Shown: one piece after another, positions 8,707 through 16,600 of the stretch | How the letters are laid out: each line of letters begins with the position of its first letter | Numbering within the stretch: position 1 is the first letter of the stretch | DNA from: Bacteroidota bacterium | GTDB lineage: Bacteria; Bacteroidota; Bacteroidia; Bacteroidales; Tenuifilaceae | Direction of reading: 5' to 3' | DNA length: 35,273 nt | NCBI GenBank assembly: GCA_029560875.1 | Contig: JAKQKB010000232.1 | Span: forward strand, 1 to 35,273 | Translations under genes and position numbers: made by a program | The notes under the pieces: generated by a model | Seen by the model: the letters and a program-made list of their open reading frames with translations, nothing else | Told to the model about the DNA's origin: nothing | The model's database searches: none

Positions 8707-9494
8707 TACCAAGGCCATATATTGCTAAATGGCAAGAATATGCACCTTGGAAAGAATTTTCCCAAGTGGAACAAGATTTAATTATTTCAAGAACCTTGGT
8801 TGAAATATTCTCCGATGAATATTTGAGAGAAAATCTAGCATTTAGAGGAGGAACGGCATTACATAAGTTATTTCTTAAACCAGCTACACGATACTCTGAA
8901 GATATTGATTTAGTTCAAATCAAACCTGGCCCCATTAAGCCAATAATGGAAAGACTTGCTGAAGTGGTAACTTTTTTCGAGGAGACAAGAACAACACAAG
9001 TTCGTGGACACGGAGCAAAAGCCTTGTATCGTTTTACTTCTGAATATGAAGAAATACGAATGCGATTGAAATTGGAAATAAACTGCAAGGAACATTTCAA
9101 TGTACTTGGTTGGGTTTATTTTCCCTTTGAAATTGAAAACGAATGGTTTTCGGGCAAAGCAGAATTAAGAACATACAATATAAACGAACTCTTAGGAACA
9201 AAACTCAGAGCGCTATACCAACGAAGCAAAGGAAGAGATTTATTTGATTTATATTATTCACAGCAAAATATCGATTTGAACTATGAGCAAATAGTAAATT
9301 GTTTTAAAGAATATACCTCATTTGCAACAGGAAAACGCCCTCCAAGCAAAAAAGAGTTCCTGCTTAATATCGAAGAAAAAGAGAATAGCGCAGAGTTCAC
9401 TGGCGATATGGAAGCATTGTTAAGGCCTGAAATTAAATACAATCAGAAAGAGGCTTTTAATTGGTTAAAAACAGAACTAATTGAAAAAATCTAA
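8703..9494 (+). CDS. abiEii: AbiEii/AbiGii-type nucleotidyltransferase toxin
   Basis: This is a 263-residue DNA polymerase beta-like nucleotidyltransferase. The signature FRGGTALHK near residue 47 is followed by RYSEDIDLV (catalytic Asp residues near 66-68). A conserved KGRDLFDLYY segment near residue 175 is also typical. Family toxins transfer nucleotides to RNA; the MenT relatives modify tRNA acceptor ends. The length is close to that of other members and all recognisable catalytic positions are present, so the toxin looks functional. It is translated from an ATGA overlap with abiEi. Eleven bases after its stop codon begins the second copy of the acetyltransferase gene end. Confidence 0.9.
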   Translation: MIPRPYIAKWQEYAPWKEFSQVEQDLIISRTLVEIFSDEYLRENLAFRGGTALHKLFLKPATRYSEDIDLVQIKPGPIKPIMERLAEVVTFFEETRTTQVRGHGAKALYRFTSEYEEIRMRLKLEINCKEHFNVLGWVYFPFEIENEWFSGKAELRTYNINELLGTKLRALYQRSKGRDLFDLYYSQQNIDLNYEQIVNCFKEYTSFATGKRPPSKKEFLLNIEEKENSAEFTGDMEALLRPEIKYNQKEAFNWLKTELIEKI

Positions 9495-9504
9495 ATCTGA
9501 AAAT

Positions 9505-9585
9505 ACCCTTGAAGCCACGCTAAAAAAGGCCTGCTTTAAGAACGGCGAGTTCTGCGATGAGCTGATTTACGCCATTGTAAAGTAA
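9505..9585 (+). pseudogene. Orphan 3' end of a GNAT gene; 81-bp direct repeat copy 2
   Basis: The sequence encodes TLEATLKKACFKNGEFCDEL and then IYAIVK and a stop. It has 78 of 81 bases identical to the end of the acetyltransferase gene at 7688-7768. No upstream part of such a gene is present, since the preceding bases belong to abiEii and an 10-base spacer. The near-identical DNA includes third codon positions, so this is a recent copy or a strain variant rather than chance. It may be the original gene end displaced by an insertion, or the end brought in by the incoming module. Confidence 0.85.
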
Positions 9586-9597
9586 CAACGGCTTCTT

Positions 9598-9623
9598 GTC
9601 TTGCTGAGCTCCGAGAAGCATCT
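9598..9623 (+). repeat. Dispersed GTC..CTGAGC..GAAG.ATCT repeat, divergent copy
   Basis: This 26-base unit matches 16858-16883 at 19 of 26 positions. From memory, units like GTCATNCTGAGCG..GCGAAGNATCT are dispersed in many bacterial genomes, including Bacteroidota. The ends are complementary and can form a small hairpin. It lies 12 bases after the second GNAT fragment. Confidence 0.55.
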
Positions 9624-9657
9624 CACAAATAGGCAACAAACTTTATTTTAACTCATT

Positions 9658-9695
9658 AACCGCAAATTCTCTTTTGCGGTTGAATAACTTTTTTA
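9658..9695 (+). terminator. Intrinsic terminator after the abiE module
   Basis: A nine-base perfect stem, AACCGCAAA with TTTGCGGTT, encloses a six-base loop. It is followed after a few bases by CTTTTTTAT. It may end abiE transcription, or be the original terminator of the acetyltransferase gene. Confidence 0.6.
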
Positions 9696-9812
9696 TACTT
9701 TTATAAGACACTCTTTTATATAATACACCTTTGAGTTGTATATCATTCATAAAAGTTAGATTGATTTAAGTAAGTGAGGTACATAGATAAAAGAGTTGTA
9801 ACCAATGCTAAT

Positions 9813-10244
9813 ATGAAGAAAACAATATTTATCGCTTTGATAACTTTGTTCTGTGAAATGACAATTGCACAGAACGAAAAGAATATTTTTAAATTCAATG
9901 ACCTTGGTTTTCTGAATAAGGACAACACGTTTGGAAACTTTGATGGAGGCATGAATGCATTTAAGGTTGTAATAAATGACTATTCATATCAACGACAAGA
10001 AAATGAAATAAGTTTATTTGGAATCGTTGTTGACAAATCTACTAATGAACCTTTTTGTGACATTCAATTACTTTTAGGAAAGAAAAACGTAGTTGAAAAA
10101 AAACTGCAAATTGAAAAGAAAGTAAAAATTGATTGTACAGGAAAATTTGAAATAAAATTCAAATTGGAGAAAGACATTAAAATCTATTTCTGGATAATTG
10201 GATATTCGTTGCTTGAATGCGAAATTGATATGACGAAAATATAG
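9813..10244 (+). CDS. Small secreted protein with carboxypeptidase-regulatory-like segment
   Basis: I do not recognise a specific family. From the ATG at 9813 the 143-residue product starts with a Sec signal peptide (MKKTIFIALITLFCEMTIAQ), with cleavage expected after AIAQ-like TIAQ. An open frame continues upstream to 9774, but the signal peptide fixes the start. Around residues 68-120, ISLFGIVVDKSTNEPFCDIQLLL recalls the beta-sandwich carboxypeptidase-D regulatory-like domain common in Bacteroidota surface proteins, including the Gly..G/V..D...EP pattern. It ends with a WIIGYSLLECEI strand. It stands alone between the abiE module and a long inverted repeat, in A/T-rich DNA, so it is probably accessory cargo. 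Confidence 0.65.
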   Translation: MKKTIFIALITLFCEMTIAQNEKNIFKFNDLGFLNKDNTFGNFDGGMNAFKVVINDYSYQRQENEISLFGIVVDKSTNEPFCDIQLLLGKKNVVEKKLQIEKKVKIDCTGKFEIKFKLEKDIKIYFWIIGYSLLECEIDMTKI

Positions 10245-10252
10245 AAAGCACT

Positions 10253-10390
10253 GGCTACAACACGTGGTTACACCTACTGGGGCTGATGATGCAGATATGA
10301 AAGTTTTTAGTATTTTAGTATAGTTTTTAACGTGGTATGACGCCGCTGACGGTTAACTCCCCAGCAGTTGTAACCACGGAACCGTTAGCA
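10253..10390. repeat. Long imperfect inverted repeat between two accessory genes
   Basis: The arms CGTGGTTACACCTACTGGGG (10263-10282) and the complement of 10359-10378 agree at 18 of 20 positions. The outer ends share GCTA (left) and TAGC (right). The middle is A/T-rich. The size (about 138 bp), the imperfect symmetry and the position between single unrelated genes recall integron attC sites or MITEs. The usual attC end boxes (RYYYAAC and GTTRRRY) are matched only in part, for example CGTTAGCA at the right. No integron integrase is present in the window. Confidence 0.75.
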
Positions 10391-10402
10391 TCAATTTAAA
10401 AA

Positions 10403-10969
10403 ATGGAAAAAATAGAAACCAAATATTTTACAAACAGAGAGGATTGGCGAAAATGGCTCGAAAGCAATTTTGAGACACAGGATGATATTTGGTTGGAATA
10501 CCCCAAAAAAGAAACAGGAAAAAAGAGGATATTGTACAACGATGCCGTTGAGGAAGCCCTGTGCTTTGGGTGGATTGACACTACTGTCAAAGCACTCAAT
10601 GAGGAGGTAACTGTACAACGCTTTTGTAAAAGAAGAAACAACCTATCCTATTCCCAAGCTAATAAGGAACGGCTTAAATGGTTGCTCGAGAATGGACTAA
10701 TTCACAAGTCGGTGCTCGAAGACATTGAAAAAGTAATGAAAGAAAAATTTGATTTCCCAAAGGATATTTTAGAGAAATTGAAAACGGATAAAAGCACCTG
10801 GGAAAATTTTCAGAAAATGTCTGAACCATATAAACGCATCAGAATTGCATATATTGAAAGTGCAAGAAACCGACCAGAGGAATTTGAGAAACGCTTGAAC
10901 AATTTTATCGACAAAACCAAGGAGAACAAAATGATAAAAGGGTTTGGAGGAATTGAAAAATATTATTAA
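10403..10969 (+). CDS. YdeI/OmpD-associated (OmdA) family protein
   Basis: This is a 188-residue cytoplasmic protein of the YdeI/OmdA family. The typical N-terminal pattern REDWRKWLESNF, a middle segment DAVEEALCFGWIDTTVKALN, a basic RFCKRR followed by WSyS-like NLSYSQANKERL, and a C-terminal IAYIESARNRPEEFEKRL all fit the family. In E. coli YdeI affects resistance to polymyxin and other cationic peptides, and these proteins are often labelled bacteriocin-protection proteins. The biochemical function is not known. The gene starts 12 bases after the right end of a 138-bp inverted repeat and is not part of an operon. Confidence 0.82.
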   Translation: MEKIETKYFTNREDWRKWLESNFETQDDIWLEYPKKETGKKRILYNDAVEEALCFGWIDTTVKALNEEVTVQRFCKRRNNLSYSQANKERLKWLLENGLIHKSVLEDIEKVMKEKFDFPKDILEKLKTDKSTWENFQKMSEPYKRIRIAYIESARNRPEEFEKRLNNFIDKTKENKMIKGFGGIEKYY

Positions 10970-11067
10970 AAACCCTCTGCTGGTGCGGAAATGCTTTCCG
11001 TGACAATTGCTTCAATATAGTATTGCTTTGCCTTTACAGATATAGTTTCTATTCTCCCTGCCTACAA

Positions 11068-11098
11068 TTGCAAAACCAACCTAGTTTGCGTAGTTTTG
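11068..11098 (+). promoter_or_regulatory. Promoter of the truA-like gene
   Basis: TTG (11068-11070), 20 bases and TAGTTTTG (11091-11098) form a good Bacteroidota promoter. It would start transcription near 11105. That lies inside the longer open frame but just before a TTG codon at 11116, so it supports the shorter protein. Confidence 0.55.
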
Positions 11099-11115
11099 CC
11101 CAAAATTATTTAGCA

Positions 11116-11925
11116 TTGCGATACTTTGTTCATATCGGTTTTAATGGTTACAACTACCGCGGCTGGCAAAAGCAGGCCCGAGTTGTAACAGTACAGGAGG
11201 TTTTGCAGGAGAAGTTTAGCGAAGCTTTTAAGAAGCCCATTACCTGCATAGGCTGTGGCCGCACCGATGCTATGGTGCACGCCGTGCAGTACTTCTTCCA
11301 CTTCGACTACTATGAGCAGCTCCACTCCGATATCAAGTTCCGCCTTAACAAAGCACTACCCGACGATATTGCCATTTTTGATATTATCCCGATGGATGGC
11401 TACCCCCACGCCCAGTTCGATGCAGTGGAGCGTACCTACAACTACTTTGTGCATACGCACAAAAATCCATTCCTAAAAGGGCTGAGTTCGCTTTACGAGT
11501 TATCGGACCTAAATCTTGAGCTGATGAGCAAAGCAATGAACCTGATACCTAAATACACCGATTTCTCGTTGTTCTGCAAAACACCGATGAAGAACGATAG
11601 CAATATCTGCAATGTAAGGTCGGTGGATTTGTTTGCTAGCCCCAACGCCGAAAGGCTTCGATTCCAAATAACCGCCGATAGGTTTACCAAAGGAATGATT
11701 CGGATAATTGTTAAACGCCTCTTAGATATTGGAACTGGCGAACTAAGCATCGATGAATTTGAGGGAATTCTTTCCGGCAAAAACCGTCCCAGCGAAATTA
11801 CCATTGCTTACCCACAAGGGCTCTACCTAACAAAAGTTACCTATCCATTCCTCGATATCCCTCAACGCCCTGAGTTTGCATCGGTTTTTGAGGTGAATGG
11901 CGATTCGGGCTGGAAGAAAATTTAA
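11116..11925 (+). CDS. truA: TruA-family tRNA pseudouridine synthase
   Basis: This enzyme isomerises uridines to pseudouridine, in TruA at tRNA positions 38-40. The frame is open from 11023, but I place the start at TTG 11116. From there the product reads MRYFVHIGFNGYNYRGWQ, the normal TruA N-terminus, and a promoter sits at 11068-11098 inside the longer frame. The 269-residue length then fits the family. The catalytic Asp is in GCGRTDAMVHA (residue 51 from the TTG), where canonical TruA has GAGRTDAGVHA. The conserved RTYNYFVHTHKNPF segment follows. The Ala-to-Cys and Gly-to-Met changes around the catalytic loop mark a divergent member, so its target positions may differ from 38-40. Confidence 0.85.
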   Translation: MRYFVHIGFNGYNYRGWQKQARVVTVQEVLQEKFSEAFKKPITCIGCGRTDAMVHAVQYFFHFDYYEQLHSDIKFRLNKALPDDIAIFDIIPMDGYPHAQFDAVERTYNYFVHTHKNPFLKGLSSLYELSDLNLELMSKAMNLIPKYTDFSLFCKTPMKNDSNICNVRSVDLFASPNAERLRFQITADRFTKGMIRIIVKRLLDIGTGELSIDEFEGILSGKNRPSEITIAYPQGLYLTKVTYPFLDIPQRPEFASVFEVNGDSGWKKI

Positions 11926-11975
11926 ACTTTAGAAACTATAATAGTTTAGAATTTGGCATATTAGTTATACTACTA

Positions 11976-12094
11976 CAAACCCAAAGGGTTTGAATATCTA
12001 TAGCAAACACATGTTTTGGAATTCGACTCCAGCTGGAGTCGAATAATTATTAATCACAAAAAATTCCTATAAGTATTTGATGCCGCTGGCATCA
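11976..12094. repeat. Three-hairpin dispersed repeat, copy 1
   Basis: Three abutting parts are visible. Hairpin 1 is CAAACCC-AAA-GGGTTTG (11976-11992). An 11-base stem, AATATCTATAG (11993-12003) with CTATAAGTATT (12067-12077), has one mismatch and one T-G pair and encloses a perfect 24-base palindrome (12021-12044, core CGACTCCAGCTGGAGTCG). Hairpin 3 is TGATGCC-GCT-GGCATCA (12078-12094). The same order, spacing and lengths recur at 17055-17173. The closing stem keeps its pairing there despite base changes. Confidence 0.88.
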
Positions 12095-12139
12095 TTGAAT
12101 TATAGCCAAATGCTCAATACAAAAACAAGACACAAAATT

Positions 12140-12187
12140 TTCTTTGTGTGCCTTTGTGCCATACCTTAAGCGCCTTCGTGGTTAAAT
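12140..12187. repeat. Dispersed CTTTGTG.../CCTTCGTGGTTAAA sequence
   Basis: The segment contains CTTTGTGTGCCTTTGTGCC and, 11 bases later, CGCCTTCGTGGTTAAA. From memory, strings of this kind (reading AACCACGAAGG..CACAAAGG on the other strand) are scattered between genes in many genomes, including Bacteroidota. Only one copy is in this window, so the call rests on recall. Confidence 0.4.
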
Positions 12188-12228
12188 CTTCAATCACCAC
12201 CAAACTCCTCAACTTAATTTTTAGAAAA

Positions 12229-12262
12229 TTTCACCACATATAAAAAACAATAGCTATCTTTG
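12229..12262 (+). promoter_or_regulatory. Promoter of the carAB leader
   Basis: TATCTTTG (12255-12262) is a perfect -7 box, with a TTTC at 12229-12232 as a weaker -33 box 22 bases upstream. Transcription would start near 12269. This gives carA a leader of about 215 bases. Confidence 0.6.
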
Positions 12263-12281
12263 TGCTGTAATTAAAACATTG

Positions 12282-12482
12282 ATGTCGCAATCAAAGGAAA
12301 TATTACTAAGCAACAAGCACACAGGGTTCGAAAGTTTACTATCGTTTAAATATTTAAGTCTGCCAAAATTGGCAGACTTTTTTTTTGCCTACCTAGGACC
12401 ATTATCTGATTCAAATCATAGAGCTTATCATACTGGGGTTGACTATTGTCAACCCTTTTTTATTTCACTTAACCAAGCATAA
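12282..12482 (+). CDS. Candidate leader ORF of carAB (66 codons, spans two terminators)
   Basis: An open frame starts at ATG 12282, about 13 bases after the predicted transcription start. It runs without a stop through both terminator hairpins (12356-12386 and 12436-12461). It ends at TAA 12480-12482, two bases before the carA ATG. The product (MSQSKEILLSNKHTGFE...) resembles no protein I know and its T-run codons give FFF and FF. The arrangement is that of the pyrBI leader of E. coli, where a leader ORF extends across a U-rich attenuator. It may also be a chance open frame in A/T-rich DNA. Confidence 0.4.
   Translation: MSQSKEILLSNKHTGFESLLSFKYLSLPKLADFFFAYLGPLSDSNHRAYHTGVDYCQPFFISLNQA
12356..12386 (+). 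terminator. Intrinsic terminator 1 in the carAB leader
   Basis: A perfect ten-base stem AAGTCTGCCA / TGGCAGACTT with loop AAAT is followed by nine T. It lies about 90 bases after the predicted start of transcription and 99 bases before carA, so it is a candidate attenuator. Confidence 0.85.
12436..12461 (+). terminator. Intrinsic terminator 2 in the carAB leader
   Basis: A perfect eight-base stem GGGTTGAC / GTCAACCC with loop TATT is followed by six T. It ends 24 bases before the carA start codon. Two consecutive strong terminators between promoter and gene imply regulated read-through. Confidence 0.82.
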
Positions 12483-12484
12483 CA

Positions 12485-13579
12485 ATGGAGAAAATTAAAG
12501 CAAAACTGGTACTGGAAGATGGCAGCGAATACACGGGCTACTCCTTTGGGTATCACGGAAGCTCCGCTGGCGAAGCGGTTTTTAACACTGCAATGAATGG
12601 CTACCCCGAAAGTTTGACCGACCCATCGTACCGCGGCCAAATACTTGTTGCCACATTTCCGCTTATTGGTAACTACGGTGTCCCCGATAGCGATACCGAT
12701 GGAAACATCCAAAAATTCTGGGAATCGGACAAAATACATATATCGGGGTTGGTGGTAACGGAGTATAGCGAAACCTACAGCCACTGGAATGCCAGCAAAA
12801 GTCTATCGGACTGGCTTATTGAGCATAAAATCCCAGCAATATCGGGGCTCGATACCAGAGCATTGACAAAGAAAATCCGCGAACACGGCTGTATGCTTGG
12901 AAAAATAATAGTTGATAACGATGTGGAGTGGATTGACCCCAACAAGCAAAACCTGGTTGAACAGGTTTCAATAAAGCAGAAAATCACCTACGGGAACGGT
13001 AAGCACAAAATTGTTCTGGTCGATTGTGGCGTAAAGAACAATATAATAAGGTGTCTTCTGAATAGGGATACCACAATAGTTAGAGTTCCTTACAATTACG
13101 ATTTTACAAACGAAGATTACGACGGGCTCTTTATCTCCAACGGACCGGGCGACCCAAAAATGAATATCGAAACAATTAATCACCTAAAAAAAGCAATGCA
13201 GATTGACAAACCCATAATGGGCATCTGCTTGGGAAACCAGCTGCTTGCTTTGGCATCGGGAGCCAACACCTACAAACTACCCTACGGACACCGAAGCCAC
13301 AACCAACCTGTAATACTAAAAGACACAAACCGATGCTTTATTACATCGCAGAATCACGGATTTGCGGTTGACACCTCTACCCTACCCAACGATTGGAAAA
13401 TTCTCTTCGAGAATGCCAACGATGGCACCTGCGAGGGGATTAAACATAAAACCAAGCCAATATTCGCAGCGCAGTTTCACCCAGAGGCATCGGGCGGTCC
13501 CAACGACACTGAGTTTTTGTTTGATGAGTTTATTGGGATGATTGAAAAAACTGAAACTAGAATTTTGAAGATAGAATGA
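12485..13579 (+). CDS. carA: Carbamoyl-phosphate synthase small (glutamine amidotransferase) subunit
   Basis: This is a 364-residue protein that releases ammonia from glutamine and passes it to CarB to make carbamoyl phosphate for pyrimidines and arginine. The N-terminal CPSase small-chain domain starts LVLEDGSEYTGYSFG and contains FNTAMNGYPESLTDPSYRGQ. The class I amidotransferase domain follows with ISNGPGDP, the catalytic Cys248 in MGICLGNQ, SQNHGFAV, and the His-Glu pair in AAQFHPEA. All catalytic residues are present. It is followed 35 bases later by carB and preceded by a leader with two intrinsic terminators and a coupled leader ORF. Expression is therefore probably controlled by attenuation. 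Confidence 0.97.
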   Translation: MEKIKAKLVLEDGSEYTGYSFGYHGSSAGEAVFNTAMNGYPESLTDPSYRGQILVATFPLIGNYGVPDSDTDGNIQKFWESDKIHISGLVVTEYSETYSHWNASKSLSDWLIEHKIPAISGLDTRALTKKIREHGCMLGKIIVDNDVEWIDPNKQNLVEQVSIKQKITYGNGKHKIVLVDCGVKNNIIRCLLNRDTTIVRVPYNYDFTNEDYDGLFISNGPGDPKMNIETINHLKKAMQIDKPIMGICLGNQLLALASGANTYKLPYGHRSHNQPVILKDTNRCFITSQNHGFAVDTSTLPNDWKILFENANDGTCEGIKHKTKPIFAAQFHPEASGGPNDTEFLFDEFIGMIEKTETRILKIE

Positions 13580-13614
13580 AAATCAATCTTTTAACGTTTA
13601 ACCTTTAACGAATA

Positions 13615-16600
13615 ATGAAAAATCAATATAAGAAAGTCCTAGTTCTAGGCTCAGGTGCGCTGAAAATAGGCGAGGCAGGCGAATTCGACTACAGCGGCTC
13701 GCAAGCATTAAAGGCACTAAAGGAGGAAGGAATAAGCACAATACTTATCAACCCAAACATTGCCACCGTGCAAACCAGCAAAGGAATAGCCGATAAGGTT
13801 TACTTCCTGCCAGTTACCCCGTACTTTGTGGAGAAAGTAATTGAGAAGGAACATCCCGATGGTATATTCCTGTCGTTTGGCGGGCAAACCGCGCTGAATT
13901 GCGGAACACAACTCTACAAAAGCGGAATACTTGCAAAGCACAACATCCAGGTGCTTGGCACTCCTGTTGAAACAATTATCAATACCGAGGATAGAGAACT
14001 ATTCGCCAATAAACTGCTCGAGATTGATGTAAAAACGCCCAAAAGCATTGCTGTTGAAAGTGTTGACGAAGCACTGAATGCCGCAAGGAAGATTGGTTTT
14101 CCGTTAATTATAAGGGCTGCATTCACACTGGGCGGACAAGGCAGTGGATTCTGCTCCAACGAGGATGAGTTGAGAACACTCGCTGTAAATGCATTTGCCT
14201 ACGCTCCGCAAATTCTGGTGGAGGAGTCGCTCAAAGGATGGAAAGAGGTTGAGTACGAGGTTGTGCGCGATAGGTTCGATAACTGCATCACGGTTTGCAA
14301 TATGGAGAACTTCGACCCACTTGGAATCCATACAGGCGAGAGCATTGTGGTGGCACCATCGCAAACGCTAACTAACTCCGAGTACCATAAATTGCGGGCG
14401 CTATCAATAAAAATAATCCGCCATTTGGGCGTAGTTGGCGAGTGCAACGTTCAGTATGCGTTCGACCCAAACAGCGAAGACTACAGGGTGATTGAGGTAA
14501 ACGCACGCCTTTCGCGCTCATCTGCACTGGCATCGAAAGCCACTGGATATCCACTTGCCTTTGTTGCAGCAAAACTGGGCTTGGGCTACGGATTGCATCA
14601 ACTTAAAAACTCGGTAACACAAACCACAACTGCCTGCTTTGAGCCTGCACTCGATTACATCGTTGTAAAAATCCCCCGCTGGGATTTAAACAAGTTTCAG
14701 GGTGTTACCCGCGAAATTGGCTCATCGATGAAAAGCGTGGGCGAGGTTATGGCGATAGGTCGCACATTCGAGGAGGCCATACAGAAAGGGCTCAGAATGA
14801 TTGGACAGGGAATGCACGGCTTGGTGGCAAACCCAAAGTTGAGTTTCCCTAACTTGGAGGAAGCCCTCACCCACCCTACCGACCAGCGAATATTTGCGAT
14901 TGCCGAAGCGATGGAAAAGGGTTGGACAATTGAAAAGATTCACGAGTTGACAAAAATTGACATCTGGTTCCTCTATAAAATGCAGAATATCATATCGATG
15001 AAAAACCAGATTGAAACGATAAAATCTTTGAATGAGATGGATTACGAGCTTTTGCTCGATGCCAAAAAGAAAGGCTTTTCGGACTTTCAAATTGCCCGAA
15101 TAATATTCAACCCAGAACCCAAAGAAATTGAGAAATACCAAATAAGAGTAAGGAACCATCGAAAAAGTGTTGGAATACAACCTTGCATTAAGCAGATTGA
15201 TACACTTGCAGCCGAGTACCCCTCGGAAACAGCCTACCTGTATGCAACTTACCACGGAATTGAGAACGATATTAAGCATAACAGCAAGGATAAAACAGTG
15301 ATTGTGCTTGGTTCTGGGGCATACCGCATAGGAAGTTCGGTTGAGTTCGACTGGTGCACCGTAAGTGCAGTAAACGAAATTCGCAAACTTGGCTACAAAT
15401 CGGTGATGATAAACTACAACCCCGAAACAGTTAGCACCGATTACGATATGTGCGACCGACTTTACTTCGACGAGTTAACGTTTGAGCGGGTTTTAGACAT
15501 TGTTGATATGGAAAAACCCATAGGAGTGATTGTTTCGGTGGGCGGACAGATTCCCAACAACTTAGCAATGCGACTACACCAGGCTGGAGTTAAAATACTA
15601 GGCACTTCGCCCGATTCCATTGATAAAGCGGAAGACAGGCAAAAGTTTTCGGAGATGTTGGACAGATTAGAAATTGACCAGCCACGCTGGAAGCAACTTT
15701 CAACCTTCGAGGAGGTTGAGCATTTTGTTGATGAGGTTGGCTACCCGGTACTTATTCGTCCATCCTATGTTCTATCGGGCTCTGCAATGAATGTAGTATC
15801 CAACGCCGATGAACTAAGGGATTACCTTAAACTTGCTGCCAACGTATCCAAAACGCATCCAGTTGTGGTTAGCGAGTTTATTGAGGGAGCCAAGGAAATT
15901 GAGTACGATGCAGTGGCCAACAATGGCGAGGTTATGTTCGACGCCATATCGGAACACGTTGAGTTTGCCGGAGTACACTCTGGCGATGCTACGCTAGTTT
16001 TCCCTCCACAGAAACTCTACTTCGAAACTATCCGCCGAATTAGAAAGATAGCCAAGGAGATAGCCCGCGAACTCAAAATTACAGGGCCGTTCAACATGCA
16101 GCTGCTCGCAAAGAACAACGACATAAAGGTGATTGAGTGCAACCTTAGAGCAAGTCGCAGTTTCCCATTCGTATCGAAAGTGCTCGATTACAACTTTATT
16201 GAGACTGCCACAGGTTATATGCTTGGCAGAATGCCAAACGCCCTTCCACCATCGATGTTTGAGATTGACCACGTTGGGATTAAAGCATCACAATTCTCGT
16301 TCAGTCGACTATCCAAGGCCGACCCAATACTTGGTGTGGAAATGGCCTCCACTGGCGAGGTTGGATGCTTGGGCATCGATTTCGACGATGCTATGATTAA
16401 AGCGATGCTCTCCGTGGGTTACAGAATACCAAGCAAGAGCATACTAGTATCCTCTGGTCCTTTAAGGTCTAAGATTGCACTGGTAGAGCCATTGCTTTTG
16501 CTACAGCAACAAGAGTTTACAATCTATGCAACCAAAGGAACCGCTGCATTCCTAAAGGATAATGGCGTAAACGCCATACCCGTTGCTTGGCCCGATGAGG

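Larger units (their letters stand above)
7769..9585 (+). mobile_element. Putative inserted defence module (abiE pair plus duplicated gene end)
   Basis: A 1.8-kb unit carries only the abiEi-abiEii pair with its own promoter, and ends in a second copy of the host gene's 3' end. A module lying between direct copies of a gene terminus is what site-specific or homologous integration into a gene end produces. The A/T-rich composition, unlike alaS and the GNAT gene, also suggests acquisition. No integrase, transposase or short terminal inverted repeats are present, so the mechanism is unknown. The alternative is a tandem GNAT pair whose second member was mostly replaced. Confidence 0.45.
11926..12228. 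other. Repeat-rich gap upstream of carA
   Basis: About 300 bases lie between truA and the carA promoter with no plausible gene. They hold a three-hairpin repeat (11976-12094) and a second dispersed sequence (12140-12187). No truA terminator with a T run is obvious, though the first hairpin of the repeat (CAAACCC/GGGTTTG) lies 50 bases after the stop. Confidence 0.7.

Noticed and set aside
7769..9585. A transposon carrying abiE, with terminal inverted repeats
   Set aside because: The borders show direct repeats of coding sequence rather than inverted repeats, and no transposase or integrase frame is present.
10253..10390. Firm annotation of an integron attC site
   Set aside because: The end boxes match only partly, no integrase gene is present, and only one copy is seen; it is kept as an inverted repeat with attC as one option.
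11926..12228. Possible CRISPR-like repeats in the hairpin-rich gap
   Set aside because: There are no regularly spaced identical repeats with unique spacers; the palindromes belong to one folded element that occurs twice in the window, 5 kb apart.
12269..12386. A known pyrimidine riboswitch or PyrR-binding leader ahead of carA
   Set aside because: I could not find the conserved PyrR-binding loop or a recognised riboswitch core; the leader is better described by terminators plus an open frame.
14722..15279. A long open frame (185 codons) on the minus strand inside carB, and similar antisense frames in alaS, the E2 gene and truA
   Set aside because: They lie wholly within well-conserved genes on the other strand, resemble no protein family, and follow from codon bias in the real genes.
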